NCBI GenBank assembly: GCA_026705105.1
Contig: JAPPBK010000007.1
Coordinates: forward strand, 1-9,554
From: Chloroflexota bacterium
Lineage (GTDB): Bacteria; Chloroflexota; Dehalococcoidia; Bin125
Direction of reading: 5' to 3'
DNA length: 9,554 bases
The position numbers and the translations under genes were made by a program. The notes beneath the pieces are model-generated. The model saw nothing but the letters and a program-made list of their open reading frames with translations. It did no database searches and had not been told where the DNA came from. Shown here piece after piece: positions 1 to 6,641 of the stretch. Position 1 is the stretch's first letter, and every line of letters begins with the position of its first letter.

Positions 1-1
1 G

Positions 2-550
2 CACATGCCGGCCACGCCCGACACGGCGATGGCCTCCGTACCCGTCGACCTGGCCGGCAAAGCCTCGGCCGTCAACAACGCCGGCCGCCAACTCGGCGGC
101 ACATTGGCGATCGCCATCCTTGGCTCGTTCGCGGCGGCCGCATACTCGTCGGGTGTGAACTCAGGACTCGGCCCGGTCGGGCTGCCCGAGCAATCAGTTG
201 AGATTCTCGCCACGGGCATCGGTGCGGCGCAGCAGGTGCTGCCCACGCTCGATCCGTCGTTGCTGGGGCAGACTCAACTCGTCCTGCGCGAGTCCTTCGT
301 CGATGCGATCAGCAACACGATGCGGTTCGGCATCATTTTCGCCCTGATCGCCGGCATTGTCGGCTGGATCCTTGTACCCAAGCGCCAACGCCAGGAACAG
401 ATGCAGTGGGAAGACGGCAAGCCGGTCGAACAGCCCGTTGCCGCGGTCGCCGCCCCCAGAAACGGCGCGTCCGTCAACGGCACGCGAGAGATCACGCCGA
501 AGGCGAGGTCAGTCGCGTTGGTTCGCCCGCAGAAGTCCGGCATTCCGTAA
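2..550 (+). CDS. DHA2-family MFS transporter, C-terminal part (5' end outside window)
   Basis: This is the last third of a multidrug-efflux type MFS transporter (drug:H+ antiporter-2 family, normally 14 membrane segments), an inner-membrane proton-driven exporter. The reading frame is open from base 2, so the ATG at 5 is an internal Met, not the start: the same Met lies inside the complete paralogue downstream (HMPAT context in both). Visible parts are the conserved segment around DLAGKASAVNNAGRQLGG, a hydrophobic stretch (IAILGSFAAAAY), an extracytoplasmic loop and the last membrane helix ending WILVP, then a basic, Ala/Pro-rich cytoplasmic tail of about 56 residues ending RPQKSGIP. The stop is TAA at 548-550. 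It is co-directional with the next gene, 81 bases away. The substrate cannot be told from sequence. The family call is strong because it aligns nearly gap-free with the full-length neighbour. Confidence 0.9.
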   Translation, partial: HMPATPDTAMASVPVDLAGKASAVNNAGRQLGGTLAIAILGSFAAAAYSSGVNSGLGPVGLPEQSVEILATGIGAAQQVLPTLDPSLLGQTQLVLRESFVDAISNTMRFGIIFALIAGIVGWILVPKRQRQEQMQWEDGKPVEQPVAAVAAPRNGASVNGTREITPKARSVALVRPQKSGIP

Positions 551-587
551 CCGGGCCTCGGCAACTCTCTTCGGTAGCCTTGCCGCG

Positions 588-635
588 ATGAACACTTCTC
601 CAATGACGACCGACAACGGACCGGACTCGCGATGA
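588..635 (+). CDS. Possible 15-codon leader ORF overlapping the transporter start (ATGA)
   Basis: A short frame reads MNTSPMTTDNGPDSR and ends in TGA at 633-635, so its stop overlaps the ATG (632-634) of the following MFS gene as ATGA. This overlap is the usual geometry of translational coupling, and the downstream ATG has only a weak GGA-type Shine-Dalgarno before it. The peptide has no recognisable domain, and its own ribosome site is weak. It could equally be chance open frame in GC-rich DNA, so it is listed only as a candidate. Confidence 0.2.
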   Translation: MNTSPMTTDNGPDSR

Positions 636-2317
636 GCTCCGCCACCGACGGCAACGTGGCCTCCGTCAACGTCAGTCCGCGCCGGCGTTGGATCGTGCTG
701 GCGATCCTTGCCGGTTCGCAGACGATCGTCTCGCTCGACGCGACGATTGTGAACACTGCGCTGCCGACGATCAAGCGCGTCTTCGAGATGTCGGAGTCGC
801 AGTCGCTCTGGGTCGTCGACGCCTATCTGGTCCTCTTTGGCGGACTGCTGCTGTTGGCCGGCGCGCTAGGCGACCGCTTCGGCAGACGGCGCATCCTGGC
901 GATCGGTCTGACCGTGTTCACCATGGCCTCGATCGCCGTGGCGTTCTCGCCCAACGCCGAGGCGCTGATTGTCGGGCGCGGACTGCAGGGAATCGGCGGC
1001 GCGTTGGTTCTGCCTCAGACCCTGTCGACGTTGACCGCGGTGTTCCCGCGCCAGGAACGGAGCAAGGCGTTCGGTATCTGGGCCGGAGCGATGGGTATCG
1101 GCATGGCGCTGGGGCCGTTTCTCGGAGGCACGTTGGTCGATCAGATCGACTGGTCGGCGGTGTTCTGGGTGCCTGCGCCGCTGTCGGCGCTCGCGCTGGT
1201 CGCGCTCCCAATCGTTCCACCGACCAGGTCCGTCCTGCATACCAGGCTGGATGTGCCCGGCGCGTTGACCGGCACCGTCGGCATGCTGGCCCTCGTCTTC
1301 TCGATCATCGAGGGCATCCCGCGTGGCTGGGACGACCCGGTGATCCTCGCCACGATCACGGTGGCCGTGCTCTCGCTCACGTCGTTCATCCTGATCGAGC
1401 GGCGGACTGCGCAGCCGCTGATGCCGCTGGGCTTCTTCAAGCAGCGCGACTTTGTCGGCGCGATGGTCGGCATGTTCTTCATCATGTTCGCGTTGATGGG
1501 CGTGCTCTTCTATCTGCCGCAGTTCTTCCAGCTCGTCCAGGGCGTATCGGCCGCCGAGAGCGGCCTGCGCGTGATACCGCTCGCGGTCGTGATGATTATC
1601 GGCGCGCCGATTGCGGGGTTCATCCTGCCCAGAGTGGGGCCAAGATTTCTACTCTTCTGGGCGCCGACCATGCACGGCGGCGGCTGCCTGCTGATCCTGG
1701 CGCTCGTGCTGGCGGTCGACACTCCGTACTGGATGGTCGGCCTGGCGCTGGCCTGGTTGGGCATTGGCGGATCGCTGCACATGCCGGCCACGACCGATAC
1801 CTCGATGGCCGCCGTGCCGGTAGACATGGCCGGCAAAGCGTCGGCCGTGACCACAACCGGTCAGGAGCTGGGTGGAACGATGTCGATTGCCATCCTGGGC
1901 AGCTTCGCCGCCGTGATGTACGCCTCCGGCGTGCGCGACGGCCTGACCGGCCTTCCGCTGTCGACCGCCGAGGTCGACGTCATGGCCTCCGGCATCGGCG
2001 CCGCCTACCACCTGTTGCCCGGACTCGACCCCGGCGTCCTCGGGGAGGTCCAGGCCACGTTGACCGACTCATTCGTACAGGCAATCAGGCGCACCTTCCT
2101 CTTCGGCATCAGCTTCGCCGTGGTCGCCGGAGTGGTCGGCTGGATCCTCGTACCCCGGCGTCAGCGTCTCGTTCAGGCGACATCGCTCGGCGGTCTTGAG
2201 ACCGCTTCGCAGCCAGCGACCTCTTCCAATGGCGTCCTAGCCAACCCCACCGCCGAACTCGCGCCGCTGGCACGGTCGATGGCAACGTCCAGGCCGCAGA
2301 AGTCGGGCGTGCCGTAG
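632..2317 (+). CDS. DHA2-family MFS efflux transporter (14-TM type)
   Basis: This is a complete 561-residue proton-coupled exporter of the DHA2 family (EmrB/QacA-like), located in the cytoplasmic membrane. Motifs appear in order: LDATIVNTALP (35-45, motif D1), WVVDAYLVLFGGLLLLAGALGDRFGRR (about 60-87, TM2 followed by motif A, GALGDRFGRRR), VGRGLQGIGGALVLPQT (motif B, about 114-130) and AMGIGMALGPFLGG (antiporter motif C, about 153-166). Hydrophobic segments continue to residue 508 (WILVP). A soluble 53-residue tail follows, ending RPQKSGVP. The length is normal for the family. The start at 632 puts a short basic N-terminus (SPRRR) before TM1, as expected for an inside N-terminus; the Shine-Dalgarno is weak. 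It is the tandem paralogue of the truncated upstream gene. No TetR or MarR regulator is visible in the window and the transported compound is unknown. Confidence 0.93.
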   Translation: MSSATDGNVASVNVSPRRRWIVLAILAGSQTIVSLDATIVNTALPTIKRVFEMSESQSLWVVDAYLVLFGGLLLLAGALGDRFGRRRILAIGLTVFTMASIAVAFSPNAEALIVGRGLQGIGGALVLPQTLSTLTAVFPRQERSKAFGIWAGAMGIGMALGPFLGGTLVDQIDWSAVFWVPAPLSALALVALPIVPPTRSVLHTRLDVPGALTGTVGMLALVFSIIEGIPRGWDDPVILATITVAVLSLTSFILIERRTAQPLMPLGFFKQRDFVGAMVGMFFIMFALMGVLFYLPQFFQLVQGVSAAESGLRVIPLAVVMIIGAPIAGFILPRVGPRFLLFWAPTMHGGGCLLILALVLAVDTPYWMVGLALAWLGIGGSLHMPATTDTSMAAVPVDMAGKASAVTTTGQELGGTMSIAILGSFAAVMYASGVRDGLTGLPLSTAEVDVMASGIGAAYHLLPGLDPGVLGEVQATLTDSFVQAIRRTFLFGISFAVVAGVVGWILVPRRQRLVQATSLGGLETASQPATSSNGVLANPTAELAPLARSMATSRPQKSGVP

Positions 2318-2324
2318 CGGTGGA

Positions 2325-3854
2325 TCAGTCGTCCAGCATTGACTCCGCCACCCGCTCGCCGATCATGATTGCGGTGAGGTTCGTGTTGCAACTCACGATG
2401 TCGGGCATGATCGAGGTGTCGGCGACCCGGAGGTTGTCGACCTGGTGGACGCGGCCGCGCTGATCGGTGACGGCGAGCGGGTCGGTCGGTTGGCCCATCC
2501 TCGCCGAGCCGCAGATGTGCCAGGTCGTGGATGTGGTGCGCAGGATGTAGTCGGCCAGCGCGTTGTCCGACTCGATCACTTCGGGACGCGGCGCGATCAC
2601 GCGCTCGACGAAGGGCGCGATCGCGTCGGAGTGCATGATCTCCCAGGACAGGCGCAGGCCGTCCATCAGCCGGCGCAGGTCCTCGGGGTGCGAGGCGTAG
2701 CTCATGTCGAGCTGCGGCTGGTCGGACGGGTCGGTCGAGCGCAGCGTGACCGAGCCGCGCGACTGCGGCCGCTGGATCACAGCGCCGATGCCGAACGAGG
2801 GATGCTGGCGCGGCGCTTCGGTCAGCCCGCGTACCTGCTCTTCGTCCCAGATCGTCGAGATCGCGAGCTGCATGTCGTTGAACTGGTCGGAGCCGGGCGC
2901 GGTGTAGCGCACGCCGATCTCGGTGACGACGTCGGGATCGTGAACGACCTCCGGCTTGGGAAACGCCTGCACGCCGGTGCCGAAGTGGTCGATCAGGTTC
3001 TCGCCGACGCCGGGCAACGCGGCCCGTTGCTCGATCCCGTGTGGAGCGAGCTTCTCCGCAGATCCAATGCCGCTGCGCAGCAGGATCGCGGGCGATACGG
3101 CCGCGCCGGCGGAGACGCAGACGCGGTCTGCGTGGATCGTCTCGCCGTCCGCCAGCACAACGCCGTTGACGCGCGCGCCTGAGTTGGAGTCGAAGCTCAA
3201 TCGGTCGACCAGCACACCGTGACGGATGGTCAGGTTCTCTCGGTCGCGGATGCCGAGCAGGTAGGCGATGTTGGTCGAGATGCGGTTGCCGTTGCTGCGA
3301 TTGCGCGGCCAGGGACCTACTCCGCTCGCGTCGGGCAGATTGTGATCCCAGACATCGTCGAAGCCGTTCGCCCGGCAGGCGTCGTAGAAGGCGCGCTGCA
3401 ACGGCTGCCAGTTGTCCGAGGGCTCCCGCTCAATCGGAATCGGTCCCGACTGGCCATGGAAATCGCCGCCCTCGGGATCGGACTCGAGCCTTCGGTAGTA
3501 GGGAAGGACATCCTCGAAGCCCCACTCGTTGCAACCCAACGCCACCCACGACTCGAAGTCGCCGGGCACGCCGCGCAGCGCGATGGTCCCGTTGACCGCC
3601 GAGGACCCGCCCATCACCTTGCCGCGATGCAGCGGGAAGTCGCGGCCGTGGCGCGCGTTGGCCTGGAATCCCCAGTCGTGGTCGCGCCACGAGACCCACG
3701 GCTTGAGTAGGTCGCGCGGCATGTCTTCGACCCGCGTATAGTCCGGTCCCGCTTCCAGCAGCAGCACGCGCCGGTTCGGATCCTCAGATAGTCGAGCCGC
3801 AATCACCGCCCCTGCCGAACCCGCGCCGATGATGATGTCGTCGTAGCTGGCCAT
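2325..3854 (-). CDS. GMC-family FAD-dependent alcohol/choline-type oxidoreductase
   Basis: This is a complete 509-residue glucose-methanol-choline family flavoenzyme, probably cytoplasmic because no signal peptide is seen. It would oxidise an alcohol to an aldehyde. The N-terminal FAD Rossmann motif is GAGSAG (10-15), with the ribose-binding acid in LLLEAGP (31-37). The first GMC signature region is HRGKVMGGSSAVNGTIALRG (76-95) and the second is SAGAAVSPAILLRSGIG (248-264). The active-site pair is His446 (TWHICGSARMG) and Asn490 (SCNTNLTAIMIGER), the His/Asn arrangement known from choline oxidase rather than the His/His of glucose oxidase. The start is supported by AGGAGG (3860-3865, complement), five bases before the ATG. 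It converges on the MFS gene and diverges from the CoA-transferase gene. The substrate is not evident. Choline dehydrogenase and mycofactocin-associated MftG-like enzymes are both in this family, but no mycofactocin genes are present here. Confidence 0.93.
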   Translation of the reverse strand: MASYDDIIIGAGSAGAVIAARLSEDPNRRVLLLEAGPDYTRVEDMPRDLLKPWVSWRDHDWGFQANARHGRDFPLHRGKVMGGSSAVNGTIALRGVPGDFESWVALGCNEWGFEDVLPYYRRLESDPEGGDFHGQSGPIPIEREPSDNWQPLQRAFYDACRANGFDDVWDHNLPDASGVGPWPRNRSNGNRISTNIAYLLGIRDRENLTIRHGVLVDRLSFDSNSGARVNGVVLADGETIHADRVCVSAGAAVSPAILLRSGIGSAEKLAPHGIEQRAALPGVGENLIDHFGTGVQAFPKPEVVHDPDVVTEIGVRYTAPGSDQFNDMQLAISTIWDEEQVRGLTEAPRQHPSFGIGAVIQRPQSRGSVTLRSTDPSDQPQLDMSYASHPEDLRRLMDGLRLSWEIMHSDAIAPFVERVIAPRPEVIESDNALADYILRTTSTTWHICGSARMGQPTDPLAVTDQRGRVHQVDNLRVADTSIMPDIVSCNTNLTAIMIGERVAESMLDD

Positions 3855-3859
3855 ATCGT

Positions 3860-3865
3860 CCTCCT
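3860..3865 (-). promoter_or_regulatory. Strong Shine-Dalgarno (AGGAGG) of the GMC oxidoreductase
   Basis: On the minus strand AGGAGG precedes the ATG (3852-3854) by five bases. It fixes the start choice for the GMC gene and is the strongest ribosome site in the window. Confidence 0.75.
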
Positions 3866-3876
3866 GCTGTCGGCTG

Positions 3877-3882
3877 AGGATA
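3877..3882 (-). promoter_or_regulatory. Candidate -10 box (TATCCT) for the GMC gene
   Basis: On the minus strand TATCCT lies 22 bases before the GMC start codon. Transcription would begin near 3870, leaving a short leader that holds the AGGAGG site. No good -35 hexamer is seen at 16-18 bases spacing (the sequence there resembles CCGATA), so the call is weak. Confidence 0.2.
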
Positions 3883-3928
3883 GGCCAGCCTTACGGGAGT
3901 ATCGGATAACGTAGCCCGAAGCGACGCT

Positions 3929-3985
3929 GCCTTCGCTCTCTCACCGCGAAGCGGGGGGAGATGTCACGGAGTGGCAGAGGGGGGC
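3929..3985 (+). repeat. Hairpin-forming interspersed repeat, single copy in the divergent spacer
   Basis: This 57-base unit runs from GCCTTCGCTCTC to GGCAGAGGGGGGC. It matches the reverse complement of 5155-5210 with about 50 of 57 positions identical by eye (one single-base gap). It also matches 5226-5261 in the same orientation with a four-base indel. The shared core is AGCGGGGGGAGATG followed by a short inverted stretch and CAGAGGGGGGC. It fills about a third of the spacer between the divergent GMC and CoA-transferase genes and ends 43 bases before the CoA-transferase ATG. It has no coding capacity of its own and looks like a REP/MITE-type element. No target duplication is clear. Confidence 0.8.
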
Positions 3986-4028
3986 ACGCCGAACCTCGGC
4001 GTATGCGCCAAACGGACGAGAACTTGCA

Positions 4029-6548
4029 ATGGCGCGACCGGATACAGACAAGCTGATTCCCGCCTACGAAGGCCTGTTGGTCGTCGATCTCTCGCGGCGA
4101 ATGTCTGGCGCGTTTGCGGCGCGGCTCTTCGCCGACCACGGCGCGGATGTCGTCATGCTGGAGCCGCCCGAGGGCCATCCGTTGCGACACGAGCCTCCGT
4201 TCCTTGACGACCAACCGGGCGTCGAGCGTTCGGCGCTGCACGGCTACGTGAACTGGGGCAAACGGTCAGTTGTCGTGGGCGCGGCAGGGGAAGCCGAGCG
4301 CTGGATTGCCGTGGCGGATGTCGTGGTCACTACCGACGGCCCCACGGCGCTGTCGCAGTGGCCGCTCGCAGCGCTGCGCACGAACGCCATCCATCTGTCG
4401 GTGACGCCGTATGGGCTGGATAGCGAGCTGGCAGACGCGCCAGGCGGCAACCTGACGCTCAACGCGCGCTGCGGTTGGGCGCACGTCAACGCCTTCCAGG
4501 ACGAACCACCGCTCTCACTGCCGTCGCGCCAGTTCGGTTACACGGGCGGACTCGCAGCCTTCGTCGCTGCGACCGCTGCGCTGCGGCGTCGCTTCGAGTC
4601 TCCGGAGCCGGAGTTGGTCGATGTGCGCGAGCTCGAGGCGATGACTCACACGGTCTATCCGTGGACGATCGGCGCCGTCTACCAGGGCAGCGGCTGGTCG
4701 CGCGGCGCGACCGGCGGTCGGCCACGAGGCGAGCCGGGTCCGTTGTGGAATGCGGCCGACGGTCGGATGAACTTCGGCTTTGGCGACTGGCACAACTGGC
4801 GCGAGGCGATGGCGCTGTTCAACCTCCCCGATCAGGGCGCGCGCGAGGAGCTGCAAGCCCGCAATCAGCGCTACTCGAAGGACTTGTCAGCGGTCGTCGC
4901 CGGCGTGGCTCGGGAGTTGCCGGCAATGGAGAAGTGGCCGCTGTTTCATCGACTGGCAGCGCTCCGCTGCATCTCGGGTGTGCTCCAGACGATTCCCGAG
5001 CTGGTCGAGAACGAGCAACTGCAGTCACGCGGATTCATCGTCGAGACCGAACTGGACGGCCGGAGAGTGCGAGCATCCGGGGATCCGCATCCGATGAGTC
5101 CGCCGAGCTGGTCGGCAGGGTCGCCTGCGCCCAGGTTGGGTGCGAGTACTGGGAGCCCCCCTCTGTCACTACGTGACATCTCCCCCCGCTCCGCGAGGGG
5201 AGAGGAAGGCTATCGAGCTCCCCCCGCGCAGCGGGGGGAGATGCCGAAGGCAGAGGGGGGCTCCGCGACTCCGCGAGGTCCGCTGGACGGCATTCGTGTG
5301 CTGACATTCACGCAGGCCTGGAGCGGCACATTTGGGACTGAGCTGCTAGGTTTCCTCGGCGCGGACGTAGTGCAGATCGAGGCGCTGCGGCGGGTCGACA
5401 TTTGGCGCCTGCTCAGACCCTGGGTGGGCAAGGCGATCCTCGATGAGTCGAAAACCCAGCATCCGGAGAACACACAGGGCGTCTACAACGCGGTCAATCT
5501 GAACAAACGCGGCATGACCCTGGATCTGAGTACCGACGACGGCCAGGACATCTTCTGGCGGATGATGCCGCAGTTCGACGTCATCTGCGAGAACTTCCGC
5601 CCCGGCGTGCTGGACGGTTGGGGCATCACCCTGGAGACGCTGGCAGAACGGCGACCGGACATCATCCTCGCCTCAATCTCCGGATACGGCGTTACCGGCC
5701 CCTACGCGGCCTATCCCGCGAACGGCGCCACGACCGAGCCGATGTCGGGACTCTCCTCGATCCACGGCTACGAGGGCGATCCGGGAACCAACACCGGCGG
5801 GCTGTATCCCGACTCGATCTCCGGCTATGCAATGCCCGCTGCCGTGATTGCGGCGCTGGCGCGTCGCGGACGAATCAACGGCCCGCAGCGGATTGATGTG
5901 GCGATGCTCGAGGCGATGGGCGTTGTCGTCGGCGACGCGATTGCCGAGTACGACGCCACGGGGCGGCCGCCGGTTCCGCTCGGCAATCGGGATCGACGGC
6001 GCGCGCCGCACAACATCTATCCCTGCCTCGGCGAGGATGAGTGGGTGGCGATTGCGGTCGCCGGCGAGCGGGACTGGCAGACGCTCTGTCGCGAGATGGA
6101 TCGATCCGCGTTGGCGAGCGACGCCCGATTCGTCGACGCGCAGTCACGCAAGCTCCACGAAGCGGTGTTGGACGACCTCATGGCCGAGTGGACAGCGACG
6201 CAACAGGCAGCCGATGTCGAGCAGCGGCTGCTGGCGCAGGGCATCGACGCCGCTCGCGTCGCAAAACCGTATGAGCAGTTCACCCTGCCTGACCCGCACT
6301 ATCTGTCCAGCGGATTCATCCAGTCGGTCGATCATCCCGAGGTGGGTCCCTCCTGGCTGCCCGGCGCTCCCTGGCGATTCAGCGGTCTCGAGGACCGTCG
6401 GCTGCGGCCGTCGCCCTGCGTCGGCCAGCACTCGTTTGAGGTGTTCGCCGCAGAGCTCGGGATGTCGGAGGCGGAGTACCGGTCGCTGGTGGAGCGCGGC
6501 ATCAGCGGCACCATGGACGATGTGCGAGCGACTTCCGCAGGGCCCTAG
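4029..6548 (+). CDS. Tandem two-domain class III (CaiB/BaiF) CoA-transferase
   Basis: This 839-residue protein carries two CaiB/BaiF family domains, roughly 11-365 and 418-825; usual single-domain members are about 400 residues. Family III enzymes move CoA between carboxylic acids through an Asp-bound anhydride/thioester, in the cytoplasm. The second domain is canonical: PLDGIRVLTFTQAWSG, LGADVVQIEALRRVD, NLNKRGMTLDLS, ENFRPGVLDGWGI, SISGYGVTGPYA, and YPDSISGYAMPAAVIAAL with the expected catalytic Asp at 595. The first domain keeps the fold signature (LLVVDLSRRMSGAFAARLFADHGADVVMLEPPEG) but has Gly170 where the Asp should be (SRQFGYTGGLAAFVAATAAL), and its FRPG-type motif is lost, so it is probably non-catalytic. 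Residues about 375-412, in the interdomain linker, are encoded by a palindromic repeat. The start gives the usual short lead before the first beta strand; its Shine-Dalgarno is weak. The acid substrate is unknown. Confidence 0.9.
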   Translation: MARPDTDKLIPAYEGLLVVDLSRRMSGAFAARLFADHGADVVMLEPPEGHPLRHEPPFLDDQPGVERSALHGYVNWGKRSVVVGAAGEAERWIAVADVVVTTDGPTALSQWPLAALRTNAIHLSVTPYGLDSELADAPGGNLTLNARCGWAHVNAFQDEPPLSLPSRQFGYTGGLAAFVAATAALRRRFESPEPELVDVRELEAMTHTVYPWTIGAVYQGSGWSRGATGGRPRGEPGPLWNAADGRMNFGFGDWHNWREAMALFNLPDQGAREELQARNQRYSKDLSAVVAGVARELPAMEKWPLFHRLAALRCISGVLQTIPELVENEQLQSRGFIVETELDGRRVRASGDPHPMSPPSWSAGSPAPRLGASTGSPPLSLRDISPRSARGEEGYRAPPAQRGEMPKAEGGSATPRGPLDGIRVLTFTQAWSGTFGTELLGFLGADVVQIEALRRVDIWRLLRPWVGKAILDESKTQHPENTQGVYNAVNLNKRGMTLDLSTDDGQDIFWRMMPQFDVICENFRPGVLDGWGITLETLAERRPDIILASISGYGVTGPYAAYPANGATTEPMSGLSSIHGYEGDPGTNTGGLYPDSISGYAMPAAVIAALARRGRINGPQRIDVAMLEAMGVVVGDAIAEYDATGRPPVPLGNRDRRRAPHNIYPCLGEDEWVAIAVAGERDWQTLCREMDRSALASDARFVDAQSRKLHEAVLDDLMAEWTATQQAADVEQRLLAQGIDAARVAKPYEQFTLPDPHYLSSGFIQSVDHPEVGPSWLPGAPWRFSGLEDRRLRPSPCVGQHSFEVFAAELGMSEAEYRSLVERGISGTMDDVRATSAGP
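5153..5263. repeat. 111-bp palindromic repeat composite inside the CoA-transferase coding sequence
   Basis: The segment is bounded by a perfect 13-base inverted repeat, GAGCCCCCCTCTG (5153-5165) and CAGAGGGGGGCTC (5251-5263). It consists of two head-to-head units of the repeat found at 3929-3985: unit A (5155-5210, minus orientation) and unit B (5211-5263, plus orientation, shorter). Internal hairpins are visible: TGTCAC-TAC-GTGACA (5164-5178) in A, and a ten-pair stem with a GCA loop (CTCCCCCCGC/GCGGGGGGAG, 5218-5240) in B. The length is 37 codons exactly, no stop occurs in the gene's frame, and it encodes a Ser/Pro/Arg/Gly-rich, presumably disordered linker. Flanking direct duplication is not obvious. 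Confidence 0.85.
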
Positions 6549-6552
6549 TCCT

Positions 6553-6565
6553 CTCCCGCCGGGAG
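6553..6565. terminator. Small GC hairpin after the CoA-transferase stop
   Basis: CTCCC-GCC-GGGAG lies five bases after the TAG stop. There is no following T-run, so intrinsic termination is doubtful. It may be a remnant of another short palindromic repeat or a mild attenuator. The rest of the 93-base gap to the carboxylase holds no convincing promoter that I can see. Confidence 0.2.
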
Positions 6566-6630
6566 CGGAAGCGGCGCTGATATCTTGGCCATAGATGTCG
6601 TGTTGTGTCTGAACTGCCCCTTCTGAAACC

Positions 6631-6634
6631 GGAG
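6631..6634 (+). promoter_or_regulatory. Shine-Dalgarno (GGAG) of the acyl-CoA carboxylase
   Basis: GGAG lies seven bases before the ATG at 6642. It supports this start, which places the conserved ANRGEIA biotin-carboxylase motif at residue 13, as is usual in the family. Confidence 0.65.
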
Positions 6635-6641
6635 TGACGTC

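Noticed and set aside
688..2199. 503-codon plus-strand frame overlapping the MFS gene
   Set aside because: Its translation is Arg/Asp/Ala-rich without membrane segments or motifs, while the 632-2317 frame carries all the DHA2 motifs. It is a +2 shadow.
2445..3182. Plus-strand open frame (245 codons) opposite the GMC gene
   Set aside because: It lies wholly inside the GMC coding sequence, whose FAD and active-site motifs are clear. The composition is that of a GC-driven shadow frame.
4475..5176. Plus-strand 233-codon frame within the CoA-transferase
   Set aside because: It is an Arg-rich shadow of the real frame, with no domain and no ribosome site.
5153..5263. Palindromic composite as an intrinsic terminator or CRISPR repeat
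   Set aside because: No T-run follows either hairpin, there are no regularly spaced spacers, and the coding frame passes straight through into a canonical CaiB domain.
4029..6548. Sequencing error or frameshift joining two separate CoA-transferase genes
   Set aside because: The frame is continuous with no compensating shift, both domains are in the same frame, and two-domain CaiB/BaiF proteins of about 800 residues are a known architecture. An ancient fusion remains possible but not an obvious artefact.
6549..6641. A dedicated promoter for the carboxylase
   Set aside because: AT-richer bits (GATATC, CATAGAT) do not form a -35/-10 pair with good spacing, so I did not call a promoter.
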